Assembly: GCF_028583425.1 (NCBI RefSeq)
Contig: NC_072791.1
Location: 45,825,368 to 45,889,367, forward strand
DNA from: Eublepharis macularius
Lineage: Eukaryota; Chordata; Lepidosauria; Squamata; Eublepharidae
Direction of reading: 5' to 3'
Length of the DNA: 64,000 nucleotides
Every line of letters begins with the position of its first letter. Within the stretch, counting starts at the first letter, position 1. The notes under the pieces were generated by a model. That model made no database searches, was not told the origin of the DNA, and was given only the letters and a program-made list of their open reading frames with translations. Both the position numbers and the translations under genes were made by a program. Of this stretch, positions 11,590 through 24,900 are shown piece by piece.

Positions 11590-12010
11590 CAAGAAAATGC
11601 ATGTACTTCAGTGTGCCCTCATCTCTCTCCTTCCCTCCTCTTACTGCTCGTCTACTACCTCACCTGCTCTCACACCCTTCTCTACCCAACAGTTCCCAAT
11701 ACTGCCCTCAGATTCTCCATAGTACCCTGGCCCTGCATCCTACTCTGCCTATCGAAGCCCTCCCTGCTACTCACTCCAGATAACTAGCCGCTCCCTCTCT
11801 GGCCCATACCCCTCCTGGCACTCCATGCTGGTTCTTCTACCCCCCAAAAGATGTTTTGCTGTCACATGCCCCTACCTAGCCCAGCTTCTCAACTGACACC
11901 TCCCTTGTTCATCCAACCACCTCCTGTTAGTGACTCCTCACACCATCCCGATGCCCTCATTTTCTCTCCCTCAATTTCCCCTGGATTTTTTCATCTACTC
12001 TGGTTCTCTC
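11590..12010. repeat. C/T-rich low-complexity stretch
   Basis: The plus strand is strongly pyrimidine-biased over about 400 bp (ctctctccttccctcctctt and similar). It is compositionally like 37680-37990. No frame or domain is supported. Confidence 0.5.
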
Positions 12011-13190
12011 TGAAGAGAGAGAACTACTGTCTGTAAATATATGTTTGCTTTAATTGCCATTATTAACTGCCATTATCCATTTATTAGTCAATAAAAGTTG
12101 ATCTATTCAATAGAAGTGTCTCTTCTTTCTGGAGAAACAGCACACCAGATTTACATCCAAATATACTCATCCCCTCTTATTTGCAGGAATGTGCATGGTA
12201 TGGTGGTACCTACTACATGCACCTGCCTCTGTTTCAAACTGTGACAGAAAAATTGAGGCAGCAAGGAGCAAAAAGATGTGCTGAACACTTTTATTCACCC
12301 TCAAACTTTGCCATCATAGAGTGTAATAAAAATAATAATGAGCTGAGGGTAGGGGAGAGAGAATGTACTTCCCACCAACAAATTTTTTCATCCCTTTTGC
12401 AAAGTGAAATAGAAGAGTGTGAATGTCAGGTGATGAAATACATTTCTGGGCTGAGACAACTGGGTCAGTGAGTCCTGACTCCGATGTACTCACACTTAGT
12501 TGACAAATTAGGACAGAATGCAGATGGGGAAGCACATTTGGATATGATTCTTGCTGAAAATAATGCAATATTGGTGGACTAAATCTGTGTTGCATTACAA
12601 TCAGAGGAATGTACATCTGCATTCACATTCTGCCCCAATTTAATTATGTGCAACTACTTATAATTAGAGTTGAATCAGGGTTAAAGTCTTGCTGTGGCAC
12701 AGCAGGGAATGACAGCTGGCTGCCTTGGCATCACGGATGTGTTATGCCCCCAGAAGACTAATGGCTACAAACATGTATGAAATGAATCACAACGACAGTG
12801 TAAGGATAGACACTTTTGAAACAAAAAACGATCCTGACGAAAATTCAGTAGAGCACTAACGGAACTGATGTTCTTTGGAAACTTATGAATAGAAAACATT
12901 CAGCCCACAATACTAGTCTAATAAATAGCTGCATGTTTCCCATTTCCTTCAATTATATACAGATTAATATTTTTCTCTTTAATCCCATCTACATCATGCT
13001 CCTGATCGGAGACTATGATTCTGAGAATCATTCAGTAAGAGAAATGGAAACTCAATGAAATGGAAATTCAACGAACAATGAAATTGGTGTAATGACCTGA
13101 TAGATGAATTGAATTAGACAACTGTTGCTTTGTGAAATGCTTCTGAACCAAGTCTCTCTGAAATTTTAAACCCAAAATGACATTTATTAC

Positions 13191-13321
13191 CCTCTTCTTT
13201 CCAGGTTCAGAAGCACGGGTATCATAGTCATCTGGAAGCTGAAGATAATCTTCCATTCTGCTGGCAATTGCCTCCCAATCACGTTTCCGCTTAGCACCAG
13301 TTCGCAGCCCATCCAATTTGT
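13191..13321 (-). CDS. YLPM1: YLPM1 coding exon 17 in window
   Basis: The exon is 131 nt, with two completing bases and 43 codons, ending in phase 0. The acceptor is gttctcag before ACAAATTGG and the donor is GTAATA. The peptide includes KLDGLRTGAKRKRDWEAIAS, MEDYLQLPDDYDTRASE and PGKKR. KRKR is a candidate nuclear localisation element. The final KKR forms the first part of the PP1-docking motif completed in the next exon. Confidence 0.94.
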
Positions 13322-14065
13322 CTGAGAACAAACACATAGCCTTAGGGTTAAAGAAGAAAACTTGTGTAATGCCCAACACAAACAAGACAACTTAAGAGGG
13401 CAAGATGGTATCTTATGGCAGCATGAGCTGCCTGTTCCTGGGTGTCTTCGGGAGTAGGATAAACTTTAAGAAGTAGATAAATCCATTACCATCTTTTTGA
13501 ATCAATCTTGTGTCTGCAATATATGTATGCAGAAGGGAGAAAAGTGTCTTGGTCTTGGATAATCCCAGTAGAGTCCATAAAATGTAGTGATACTTGAATG
13601 TGTTCTAAAACTAACACTCCAGTTACCAGCAGTTTAACAGTCACAAGTGATGTTTCATATCTTGTGTCAGATTAACACTTACTGTAGTGCAGAATCTCAG
13701 TAACAAGAGGGCTGAGGCTGCCCACAGTTTACCATTTTCTTCCTTTGGCTGAACTTGCCACTCCAGTGTTGTGACTTTTCCCTTAACAATATCATTCAAA
13801 CCTTCTGTTATTACAAAGCAGATTTCTATTATGACTTGTGTACACAGGTATGAATATGTGAAACTGACTTGTGAAAGACACACATTTTCTTCCTATCTGC
13901 ATACTTTATATTTATAACACTATCACAATATTAGGCAGTAAACTTTATCAAAACATTAAATGGTTTTTATAATTTTGTTCATGTTTAAGAGCAGAACATT
14001 GCATTTCAGAGTTATGTGTAGACTAAATGGCTACCACAGTTTGCTATTAAAGATTAGCAAACCCT

Positions 14066-14359
14066 AATTTCCAACTCTAACTCTGAAAATTAATTTGAAA
14101 ATTAGAGTTATAAGGTTGGCAACAAATGATAGGCTGAAGTAAGCGGAAAAAATGCAGATATCTTCACAATAAAGTCGAAGTTATACGTTTAGTTAAGATA
14201 TGGGTATTACAGAAGAGTTATTAAGTACTAAGAAAAAAAATTCTGTAAAATGTTTAAATGGTATGTCTCCATGTTCTTGTTTATTTGTTTGTTTTTATGT
14301 TTTTGTTTCTTTATGTGAACCTTTGTTTGCTGTAATAAAATAATTTTTTTTAAAAAAAT
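14066..14359 (+). mobile_element. Short 5'-truncated LINE-like insertion with target duplication
   Basis: The 294-bp insert ends in gtaataaaataatttttttt and an A-run. It is flanked by a 17-bp duplication AAAGATTAGCAAAYCCT at 14049-14065 and 14360-14376 with one mismatch. The A-rich end and TSD indicate retroposition; the family is not identified (no coding part). The first 50 bp can fold back on themselves. Confidence 0.7.
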
Positions 14360-17300
14360 AAAGATTAGCAAATCCTGCCTTCTTCCTATTTGTAAGAAAG
14401 ACCCTTACCCAAATCATAAACATAAAGCTGCGTACTTGCCATATTGCAGAAAATGGTCATTTTTTCCTGTAATACAGCAAACAGAAGAGTGGCAGCTATA
14501 TGTAATTTAACATCAAAGGACAACAGAAATTTTGTATTTGGCAGCGGAGTTTATAAATTCACAGTAATACTCATTAAAGACTGCAACATGGCCTGAGAAT
14601 TGTCAATTATATTCATTAATAATGATGATGTATTAAATTAACTATAGCTGCTATTGAAAACAGCTACTTTTAACTGTATTTTTACAAGCATCAGCTAAAC
14701 ATCACCAATATCCTGATCAAAGTGGCAATTTCAATTCTACAGAAATATGGCATTGGCTATACCCAGATATGGGAACTACCCAAAATGAGTTCTGAAGTTG
14801 ATTCACAATTAGCTTCATAAGCCATTTCCTATTAGAGAGCTTAAATTATGAACAGCATCAATTTTAAAATGCACTCAAAGGAGAAACATATAGCCACATT
14901 TAGGAATCTCAGACATAAGTTACAAAAAATAGGCAGAAGCTGAGTTACAGGCATAAAAGAACAACCCAAAAAATTAGAAGCAAGATAAAAATAGCCTGAT
15001 GGAGAGCAGAAAGGAATTCCATTCACAGATGGTTAATTTTCCATTCCATTTGCAGCCTGTTCACAGTGCCAAATGCCACTTCAGAGGGTTTCCTGACCTT
15101 CAGGAGCACGTGGTGGTGGTGTGGAATATGTGTTCAAGGGGCTACAGTGATGGTAAGGGAACAAAAGCTCTGGATTCCAGATCAAATGTTAGAAGACTGT
15201 GCAGTGTTCAGATTAAAGAAAAGGGTGCGCTAAGTACTGAGCAGAAAATCTTTGTTCAGCAAAACTACTTCATAATATTATTCTCTGATTTCTTGAATGG
15301 TTTCCAAGTTTTATTCCTGCCTTACTATGTTTTTAAAAATGTGATGTGATTATCTTAAAATCCTGCATAATGTAATGAATACTCACCTTAATAATTAGAA
15401 AAAGATCAAAGAGCAACTTATGATAACAGCTCCCAGAATAATCAGCAATTTCATACAACCATAACTTTTGTGAAACTACTGAGCACAGGAAATATCTAAT
15501 CTCTAGTAGAATCAATGTGTTTCCATGAGATCTGCTTTTTGTATTGAAATCATTTTGAAACAAATGCAAGCAAGCATTTATTTCAAAAACAAATGTCAGA
15601 GATGGACTCAAGGCAACACTGCAGCAGTTAAAAACATAACTAAATAAATTGCTTTGTTGGCAAATAAGCTATGTAAGAAGTCCCAGGGACACACTATTCA
15701 GAAGAATGCACTACTAACATAGCAAAGATTCTAGCACTTCTGTTTAAGTTACAGGGGAAAAAATCAACCTCCAAAGTTTAACATCTTACATATTTCTATG
15801 AATCAAGAACAGAATACAGAGAAGCATTTTATCAACTGATCAGAGAGCATCCACAGAGGAAGAATCTGGACAGCTAGATCAGTTTACAACATTCAAATGT
15901 AATTTAAACTTCCATTTTACTTTGAAAGATGGACTATAATGCTCATCAGCATTAGTGATTTTGTCTTTAAATACTTCTTCTTTACTATACAAATGTTGCT
16001 ACTGGAAGTGATTCAAGCTCAATATACATACTAATAATCTCTTAAGAATATTGTATGTTCACAGCAATCATATGAAAACAAGCCAAAACGCTACATTGAG
16101 TGCATGAAGCCAATCACAGATTTACAGACACTTACCTACATGTCATTTGCAGTGTCCACCCAATAATTTGGGCACCACTACAACCCGACTTTTTAATACC
16201 ATTTGCAGTACTGTAGCTGTGAATCCCCAGTCACGCAGTAAGGGAAGGGGTCTTCCAACGTAAAACTCTTTTCCTGCTTCATCCCCATGGGACAAAGCAG
16301 AAAGTACAGCCTCACCATCTGCCATACTTATGCATATTTGGACATGCTGACTTCTTATGAAGTTGTGCTCACATGTCTCTCTTCCAGATATAACATCAGC
16401 AACCTTGGCCTCCAGCACCGAGTTCCTGGATGTCTATGCATCCTAGAAAACTGAAAGCATGTGGGGACCAACTAGGATGCTGAAATTATCAAATGAAGTA
16501 TCTGTAATAGGAAGATCATATGATATGTCTAGGTTGACTGCAGGATAAAATCAAGTGACCGAACTTTCAGATTTAGACAAAAAATCCCTGCTGCATGAGA
16601 AACCAACATCATACGGTAACTGTATTTTTGTGTGTGTTTGTATGTGACAGTTACGTAATTACTCACATTCCTATTAAAATACTATTTTTATATGCAAATA
16701 TAAAAAAATCATGACCTTAAGCAATCAGTTTAAGGGACAGCTAAGATCTCAGACCTATGAATGCACATAGGGTAGGGTTGTAAAGGATTCCCCCCCTCCA
16801 GCAATGCCCTTTCATTGGGCATGCTACAGGTGTCCAGAAGTCATGATGAAGTGTCAACAGCTCATTAACATAGCACAGCAGAAAAAGTGTCAAGGATTGA
16901 CAAAAGCTGTTTTATGTGAATAGTCCCAGGAATAATTAAAGTTTCTCTTACTGTACTCTAAAATGTTAGGGCATGTACACAGGATTCAGTGGCATGTACC
17001 AATATCCAGAGTAATTCTTCCAAGGGCTTTTGCATAAACTTACACTCACTCAGTCAGCTAGTCTGTTAAATAAATGCAATCCAAAGTAATCATTTTCATA
17101 TATAAGTATAGTAATAGCAATTAGGTAGCATGCTCAATCATCTTTGTGCTGATGTGCTACAAATATATTCAACTCCAAGAATGTGAAAGAACATGGAAGG
17201 GGACTGAGCATTCTTACTATTCTGTGCTACACAATATGAATATTCACAGGAGACACAATATTGAAACATATGTACCTGTGATTTAAATCAGTATATGATA

Positions 17301-17934
17301 CGGAAATGGAAGCATCATAGAAGTTCTCTGATGTCAACACAAGCACCATTGTTCAGCATTATTACATGCACTGTATCTTCTTGATTCTTGCCAGGGATGT
17401 TTTGCTACAAAAGGCACTAATAATATTATAATGTTTAAAGACTCTACTTCCATAAGAGCTCTAGTGAATATTGTGTCAGGTCAGCATTTAAAGCTTCTGA
17501 AAGAACACAGCAAGGATATGGCTGGTTATAACTAGATTCAAAACCAGGAAAGGATATGCTGAAACTGTCCAGTCAAATTACTGTTTTACAGCTATGGTTT
17601 CTAGGAAAACAAAATACTGTGATTAAGGAAGATTTTTGAACATGTATATGAGACAAACTAACTCATTTTTCATACTTCCTTTTTTCTGAATAATGTTGAG
17701 GTCCCTAAAGAATGAACTGATGATCAATTATGTCATGCAGCTGCAACTTCTCACTAACAGTGCTTGGAAAAACAAAATGGGGGTCACTTACTACCCCTAA
17801 CTGTGACAAACAAGGCATAATGCTGAACAATGGATTTAAAATCATTAAGAGTTTAGCAAGTATGCATCATTAACAAAAAACACAGAATGAACTGTAAAAC
17901 ATTAATTATATTAACTTTGGCAAACTCTGCAGCA

Positions 17935-18146
17935 GCCCAAATAGCCCAGCTTATCCTGAGCTCATCAGAACTTGGAAGCTAGATAGGATTGGCCTCGGTC
18001 AGTATTGGATGGAAGACCACTAAGGAAGACTGGGTCCACTACACAGGGGAAGGAAATGGCAAATAATCTCTGCTCATTTCTTGCCAGGAATGTCCTGTGA
18101 AAGGAGTCACCATGAGTCAGGTGTGACTTGATGGCATGCTCTTCTT
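17935..18146 (+). mobile_element. 5S-rRNA-derived SINE with perfect TSD
   Basis: The head resembles 5S rRNA (agcccagcttatcctgagct, cagaacttggaagctagata, gtattggatggaagaccac). The tail matches the family tail (gccaggaatgtcctgtgaaa, gtgtgacttgatggc). A perfect 14-bp duplication CAAACTCTGCAGCA lies at 17921-17934 and 18147-18160. Confidence 0.88.
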
Positions 18147-18470
18147 CAAACTCTGCAGCAATAATTAACACATTGCAAATGCTTCCTTTTTGGACACAAC
18201 AAATTTATTTGAACACCAGTATAGAAATAATTGTATTACACAAGCCATATAAAAGCTATAAAGTATTTAATTATTTGAACCCTGACTACTGCAGAAGACA
18301 GAAAATGTGTTACATTTCTTAGATAAATCTGTATCTTCAGATATATCATAACCAATTCATTTCATTTCATTTTGCCTGAGGCACAGATAGTTCTCTTTTT
18401 CAGAGACAGAACTAAAGCTGTGCAAATACTTTCATCAGATTATTTTTTGTTAAAGAAATCAAATACCCAC

Positions 18471-18522
18471 CTAGTTTTGCTTCAGAAGTATCCATCTCCC
18501 ATTTGCTTTTCGGAATGTAACC
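18471..18522 (-). CDS. YLPM1: YLPM1 coding exon 16 in window (micro-sized, 52 nt)
   Basis: The exon is 52 nt, starting in phase 0 and ending one base into an Asp codon, with acceptor tatgatttag and donor GTGGGT. The peptide is GYIPKSKWEMDTSEAKL, which matches mammalian GYIPKSKWEMDTSEAKLDKLDG. It is too short for ORF scanning and was found by homology and phase matching between exons 15 and 17. Confidence 0.93.
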
Positions 18523-19571
18523 CTAAATCATATACAGAGAGAAGCTCGAAGGATTAGAGAGATACACAAACATGTCACATCTCAACAGCACTATACTGCA
18601 AACATTTCCTTCTGAATGGTGAAATAAAAGAAAAGATCTTAAAGTGTGAAATACTGCAAACTTTCATACATTCATTTGGCATGCAATGCAAGATAATAAC
18701 AAAGAGTTCTTGAAGCACTTTCTAGGCAACAATCATATAGGCAAAACTGGCATATTCCTCAATGTACATGATCTTTGCTAAACATTAGCTTCAGTGCAAC
18801 TGTCTGGATGCAAAGAGACATGCATTTCTGCATGCGCACCCATGACTCTCCTGGTTCCCTGCCCCACAACTGTAATTTCACATGCTGCGCTATAGTGCCC
18901 CAACTTATTACAGAGGTTGTGTGAAGGAGGCACAGGGGTTGCGGTAGGAAGAGGATCTGAGTAGTTGTTCTTTGGATCCTGCCCAGAATAGTTTCCACAA
19001 ATACAGCTGCAAATAATTGCTATGAAGTACCAATCCTCTTCATTAGCGTATTTCATTGTAACTCAGTCAGACTTTATTAGATACTTAAGTTAAAAGAAAC
19101 TTAAAAAAAAATCAGTATGCACAAAGCAAGTATATTTTTCAACATAAGAATTATGTGTACACTTATTTTTAATCTTTTGCCAGTTTAAATAAAACGTTAT
19201 GATTGTGGGGTAACAATTACCAGTGCAACATGTAACATGTGAACACACCTGAACTTTTAAAGAACTCTGGCTCAGGCCCAATGCAGCACCTGTGAAGCAG
19301 CTAGGTCTTTATATGTAACCCTTGCAAAAAAGCAAAACTGAAACCCTGCCAGTCCTTTACTTGTCCTACCAAACAGCTGACCAATATGACTCAAGCTTTT
19401 TAACAGACCTAAGACATGCACAGTCCTAGCTCCTGGATCAGAAAGGAGAACTGTGAATGTAGCAGGTGTGTAGCACATGATGCCACAACCAGCTAGAGAT
19501 CAATATGTATTACGCCTAACTGGATCTCTGAGGGAGTCTCTAATTAAACAAACAAAAACCTATCATAATGC

Positions 19572-21900
19572 CAGAGCGTTTGCAGATGATATAATGTTAA
19601 TTGTGGAAGATCCAATTGAAAACATGCCTAAGGTAATAGAAAAAATAAAAGTGTTTGGAGACTTGGCAGGTTTCTATGTAAACAAAAAGAAATCAAAGAT
19701 TTTATGTAAGAATATGATTAAACAAAAGCAACAGTTATTAATGGAAATAACAGACTGTGAGGTAACAAGTAAGGTGAAGTACTTGGGAATTGAATTGACT
19801 GCAAAAAATATAGATCTATTTAAGAATAACTATGAGAAATTATGGACTCAAATAGAGCATGATTTGATCAAATGGAATAGGCTGAACTTGTCATGGTTGG
19901 GAAGAATTGCAGTAATCAAGATGAACGTGTTACCAAGAGTTATGTTTCTGTTACAGACGATACCAATCATTAGGGACTCCAAGCAATTTGATAAATGGCA
20001 GAGGAAAATATCAGAGTTTGTGTGGGCAGGCAGGAAGCCTCGAGTGAAAATGAAAGTGTTACAGGATGCAAAAGAAAGAGGGGGAATGCAACTGCCCAAC
20101 TTGAGACTTTATTATGATGCAATCTGTCTGGTATGGTTGAAGGATTGGATCACATTGAAAAATCGCAAACTGCTGGCCTTAGAGGGATACAAAAAATTAT
20201 TTGGATGGCATGCATACCTATGGTATGATAAAGTAAAAGCAGATTCTATGTTCCTGAATCACTATATTCGGAGAAGCCTCTTCACAATTTGGAAGAAGTA
20301 CAAAGAATACCTACAAGAAGGAATTCCCTCCTGGGTGGTTCCATATGAAGTAATAGATCCAAGAACGGTCGATAATGAACAACAGTGTTTAACGTATAAG
20401 GAGATAACTCAAATAGAATCCTTTAAAATAAGAATAAGAACGCAACAAGAGATGTCTCCAAACTACGACTGGTTTCAATATAGACAAGTTAGAGATCTTT
20501 ATTACTCAGACTGTGCGAAGGGAGGGATAAGGATGGAAGACTCAGAATTAGAGAAAGTAATTTTACAAGAAGACCAAAAGGAAATTTCTAAGGACTACAA
20601 AGTGTTGTTAAAATGGTATACTGAAGATGAGACAGTCAAAGTGCAAATGGTGAAGTGGGCTATAAACTTTAACAAAGAAATAACAATGGAGGCGTGGGAA
20701 TACTTGTGGAAACATACATTGAAAATCACGACATGTACCAATATTAAAGAGAATATTTACAAAATGATTTACCGTTGGTATCTGACGCCAAAGAAGATTG
20801 CGCTAGGGAACTCGAATATGTCTAATAAATGCTGGAAATGTAAAAAACATGAGGGATCAATGTATCATATGTGGTGGACTTGCGAGGTAGCTAGGCAGTA
20901 CTGGGGGGAAATAATAAGAGTAATGAGTGAGATTTTACAATTTCAAGTTAACAAGAACCCAGAACTCCTGCTACTGAACTTGGGAATGGAAGACATCCCA
21001 GCACAACATAGGACATTGATATTCTATATGACGGCAGCAGCCAGACTTTTGTATGCGCAGAAGTGGAAAGTACAAGAAGTGCCAACTACTGAGGACTGGA
21101 TTTACAAATTGCTGTACATGGCGGAGATGGACAAAATGACAAGAAAACTGAGAGACCTTGATCCAGGGCAGTTTAACACGGACTGGGGAAAGCTGAAACA
21201 ATATTTGGTGAAAAAATGGGAGGTGAGAGGAGAACTGTGGCAGTTTGAAAATTATTGAGGTACACAGGAGGAGAGAAGTGACTATACCGAGGGGGTGGAG
21301 AGTTAATGGAAAAATTCTAAGCAACTTTATATGATTTTTAAGTATTATATTAAGTAGTAATAGCGTTGATACTATGAGAATTAATGGGATAGAAATTAAC
21401 TAATCTATATTTTTTGGAAAGATAACCGTATAACATAGAGTGAATATATACATACATACGTAAATTCAACAATAAGTGTGTATAATAAGTATGTGTATAG
21501 AAGTATTGGAATTGATGTATAAAGGGGGGCAAATTGTTTGTCCCATATTGAAGAGAATAGAAGGAGTAAGATAAAACACAGGTTATCAAAATGAATATTA
21601 TTAGTAGTTTTAATGAAGAAGATAGATTAAGAGGATTTTATTTATATGACAATTTATATGACAATTTATATGTGAAAGGAAGTGGAAATAGTGCTTAGAA
21701 GAATCTGAAAGTATATTGTAATAAACAAATAAAATAAATATGAAGGAGTAGAGCGAAAGTGGATAGGGGGTTGGAAAACTGTTGGAAGTCAATAAAAAGG
21801 GGGGGGAAAGGGAGGGGGTTAGAATTAGAAAAAATTAAAGAATGTGATTATAATTGTTATTATATGTTTCTAATCCAATAAAAATTCTTTTTAAAAAAAA
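19572..21900 (+). mobile_element. 5'-truncated L1 LINE with intact partial ORF2
   Basis: The copy begins just before the reverse-transcriptase catalytic box FADDIML and stays open to a stop at 21256-21258. It carries the ORF2 C-terminal Cys-rich motif CWKCKKHEGSMYHMWWTC. A 3'UTR and a T4A8 end follow. The target duplication CCTATCATAATGC (preceded by A5) lies at 19559-19571 and 21901-21913, perfect over 13 bp. The long intact frame and the clean TSD imply a recent insertion. The frame upstream of 19572 is flanking DNA fused by chance. Confidence 0.94.
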
Positions 21901-24900
21901 CCTATCATAATGCAAACATTGTTTGGTATACTTTGCTAACTGATTTACTCAAATTTATATAAGGCTTATATTTTAATCCTATTTAGACAAGTCATTCAAA
22001 TCAATGGTTTGAACTTTAAGAAAATATGTTTTCTATATTTTATCGTTATAAGTCATTTTACTCAGTGCAAGCTTATTTATTCACACTAAACTCGCCATGA
22101 AATTGCCTCCAACTTTAAAACAAATTATTACATCTCAGTAACCTGCCATTCAAAAGGTAGACTCACACCCACCCCAGAATATCTTCAGCAGTGCTGCAGA
22201 TTCAGGTATTTTTAGACCATTTACAGGCACCGTTTTTTTTTTAAAGTATTGTGCTAGAAACTGCAGAATCAGGAGGAAAGAAAGAGCAGGTGCTTAACCC
22301 CTTTCCTCCTGGTAATTTTTCCTCTCCAAATTGCCTTCCCTCAGCTGTTTTTTCAACCCCCACCTGCCTTTCTCTGTAGTCCTGATTGCAGGCTCCAATG
22401 GCTAGTTTACAATAAAAAGCGGAAAAAATTTACACAGCACTTCATGCAGTGTGTACTTTAGCCCTTGCTTTTGTAAATACACTACCAACAGTAAGTACAC
22501 TACATTATATGGACATTAATCTGACATTAATCTTTAACAAGATCTTCTTTTAAAAGAAATAAACATAGTGCCTTCCTAAGGGATTTCATGAGGTTTCAGT
22601 TTATAGATTTTGAGAAGTTCTTTCTCTGTTGATCCCACTGTTCTTTCAAACATTATTATACTTAAAAAGGCATAAGCACACCAGTAATTTAACAGGCAGT
22701 ACAACTGCACAGACTTGGAATACTATTCCAACTAGAATCCAGACACTTCTACATATAAAGCTAATATATGATCAAATGCTTTAAAAGTAGGAAGTGATAA
22801 CTATTTTATTTATACACACACTCTTAAAAGGACTCCTGACTTGCATGAGTTACACATGGATAGAAACACCACCAAAAATGCCTATTTGTTTTCAAGTATA
22901 TAACACAGTTAAGATATAAACTGTTGGTTCAGTCAGCTGAAATTTCTATCCACTACTTTCAACAGGACTTCAACAGGAGGACCACTCAAAAGTAAGTGGA
23001 TCCTTAAGCACTATACCCAGAGACATCTGTTAGTCCTGTGGCCTATATATGTAACTGAAACTTCAAACCTGTCCTTTCAAGAGGTAGCAAAAGCAAACTA
23101 AACACAAGGACAATAATCTGCTCTATGACACAACCAAGAGTCAGCTGACTTCTAATCTGACTCTCTCTGCTTGCCTCACAGGCAGTGGTGGCTCACAAGG
23201 GGAGTTGCCTGAGACTGTCAGCACCTGTGCTCTTCCCTCATCCCAGGAGCTGAAGCAATGGCTCTCTCATTCCTCAGGCACCTTCAAGCAGCGCTCACAA
23301 CCACACACTCCCAATAGGGCTTCCTGATCTCTCATGTCTTGCTTCTATTCCTCCAAAATGTGCTACCAGAGGCCACCACGTCCCCTTCCCTTGTTGTAAA
23401 ACCAGCCAATGCTAAACAGGCTGTTCTGAAATGGTGGTTTGCTGTCTTCTGTATCTGAGCAAGCATTCTTTATATATGGCACTTTTTCATTACATAAATT
23501 AGTGAACTAACAAGCTTTCTTAACTTCTGCATATCTCTGACTGGTCTCTGTAAATACTATAGTTAATGACCTCTGTCCATCACCAGTGCATACTCTTCTG
23601 ACCCAGGAAGTGAGAGAAAATAAAGAAAAGTTCTCAGAAACAAAGCCTGCTAGAAGTAAGCTACAATATAGTCATTAGTAAATATGCTTCTGTACAACAC
23701 GGAAGGATCTTTGTACAGAGATCCTAAACACGTTAGGTTCAGATTTCCCCCCCTAAAGTACATCCTAACATTTTCTAAGCATACTCTCATTTTACAAGAA
23801 GCTTCCATTCTAGAAAGAACTAATGCTTAATTCCTTTCTTAAGAAATGCAAAAGGCTTGTCTATCGCTCATATACATTCACTTCTCAGTAGGGGAGGAAC
23901 TTCATGTGAAACAGTTAAGAGCTAGAACTCTGTTAATATCTAGGAGACAGAAGTCATATTATGTTTTTTTATTTAATTAAAAGAACTTTTATTTTGTACT
24001 CTAATTTTAATTTATCTAAATTACATAGTCTAAATGACATGGGGCAGAAACATCTCTCTGAAAGAATACCTTGATGGGAAAAGAAGCTAGATGCCTCATG
24101 AAGTGCCTTGCTGTGAAGCAAGCAGAAGAGCAATCAGCAAAGGATTAACCACAAACCCAGAAGGTATCACTTGCAAACCTGACACTCCTTTGGGGGAAGA
24201 ATTCCTAACAAGTTTGGAAGCAGAGATTGGAAAAAGGTGGTTCACCTTCTAAAGTGACAAGCTTTCAGCCAACCTCTAGGCATGAAAACCATAAAAGAGG
24301 GAGGGGGCTGATAGAAGAGATGGACATCACTGGGAGTGTGTATTTTATTCTTTGCAGAGACCTGTGGTCTTGAGACCCATTCCCAGTGAATGTAGTTACA
24401 AGGCTGGGCCTGACCGATCTCCTATCTGCTGAATAGAAAAGAATCTCATAGCAAGTCCAGCTTTTCTTTCTCATTCTGCAGATAAGAGAGCAGCTCTACA
24501 GCAACAGAATCCACATCCAAGGAACGGAACATCATTGGAATAAAGCTGCATCCTATTTCAGTATTTGTATGAATCCTGTCCAACGAAGGCCTCTACGGAG
24601 ACTTCTGTGAGACCTGAGTTACAGCCCTGTATAGATATTCCTTTGAAGGAAGCAACAGTCCCCTTCAGGCAAATGTCTATGTTTTTCGTAATCCATGGGA
24701 TGATGCTGGATATGGATGCTTACAACCACTACAGCCTACTGTTTACATAAAGTGAACAGAATTTGAGCATCTGATCTTCATCTTCCGAGGTATATCCTTA
24801 ATCTTCTATGCCATGCCATGGCAACATCTCTTCTCACTTCGGTGATATGTTATTGGAACACTTTACTGTGCATATATACTCAACTGAAGCTTCTGGACAA

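Larger units (their letters stand above)
9863..13190 (-). other. YLPM1: YLPM1 intron (between coding exons 17 and 18)
   Basis: The intron is 3.3 kb. It contains a 108-bp DIRS-end remnant (10264-10371) and a C/T-rich stretch (11590-12010). An imperfect inverted repeat of about 30 bp lies around 12505-12640. No RNA gene or exon was seen. Confidence 0.7.
13322..18470 (-). other. YLPM1: YLPM1 intron (between coding exons 16 and 17)
   Basis: The intron is 5.1 kb and AT-rich. It contains a short retroposed 3' end (14066-14359) and a 5S SINE (17935-18146). Nothing else was recognised. Confidence 0.7.
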
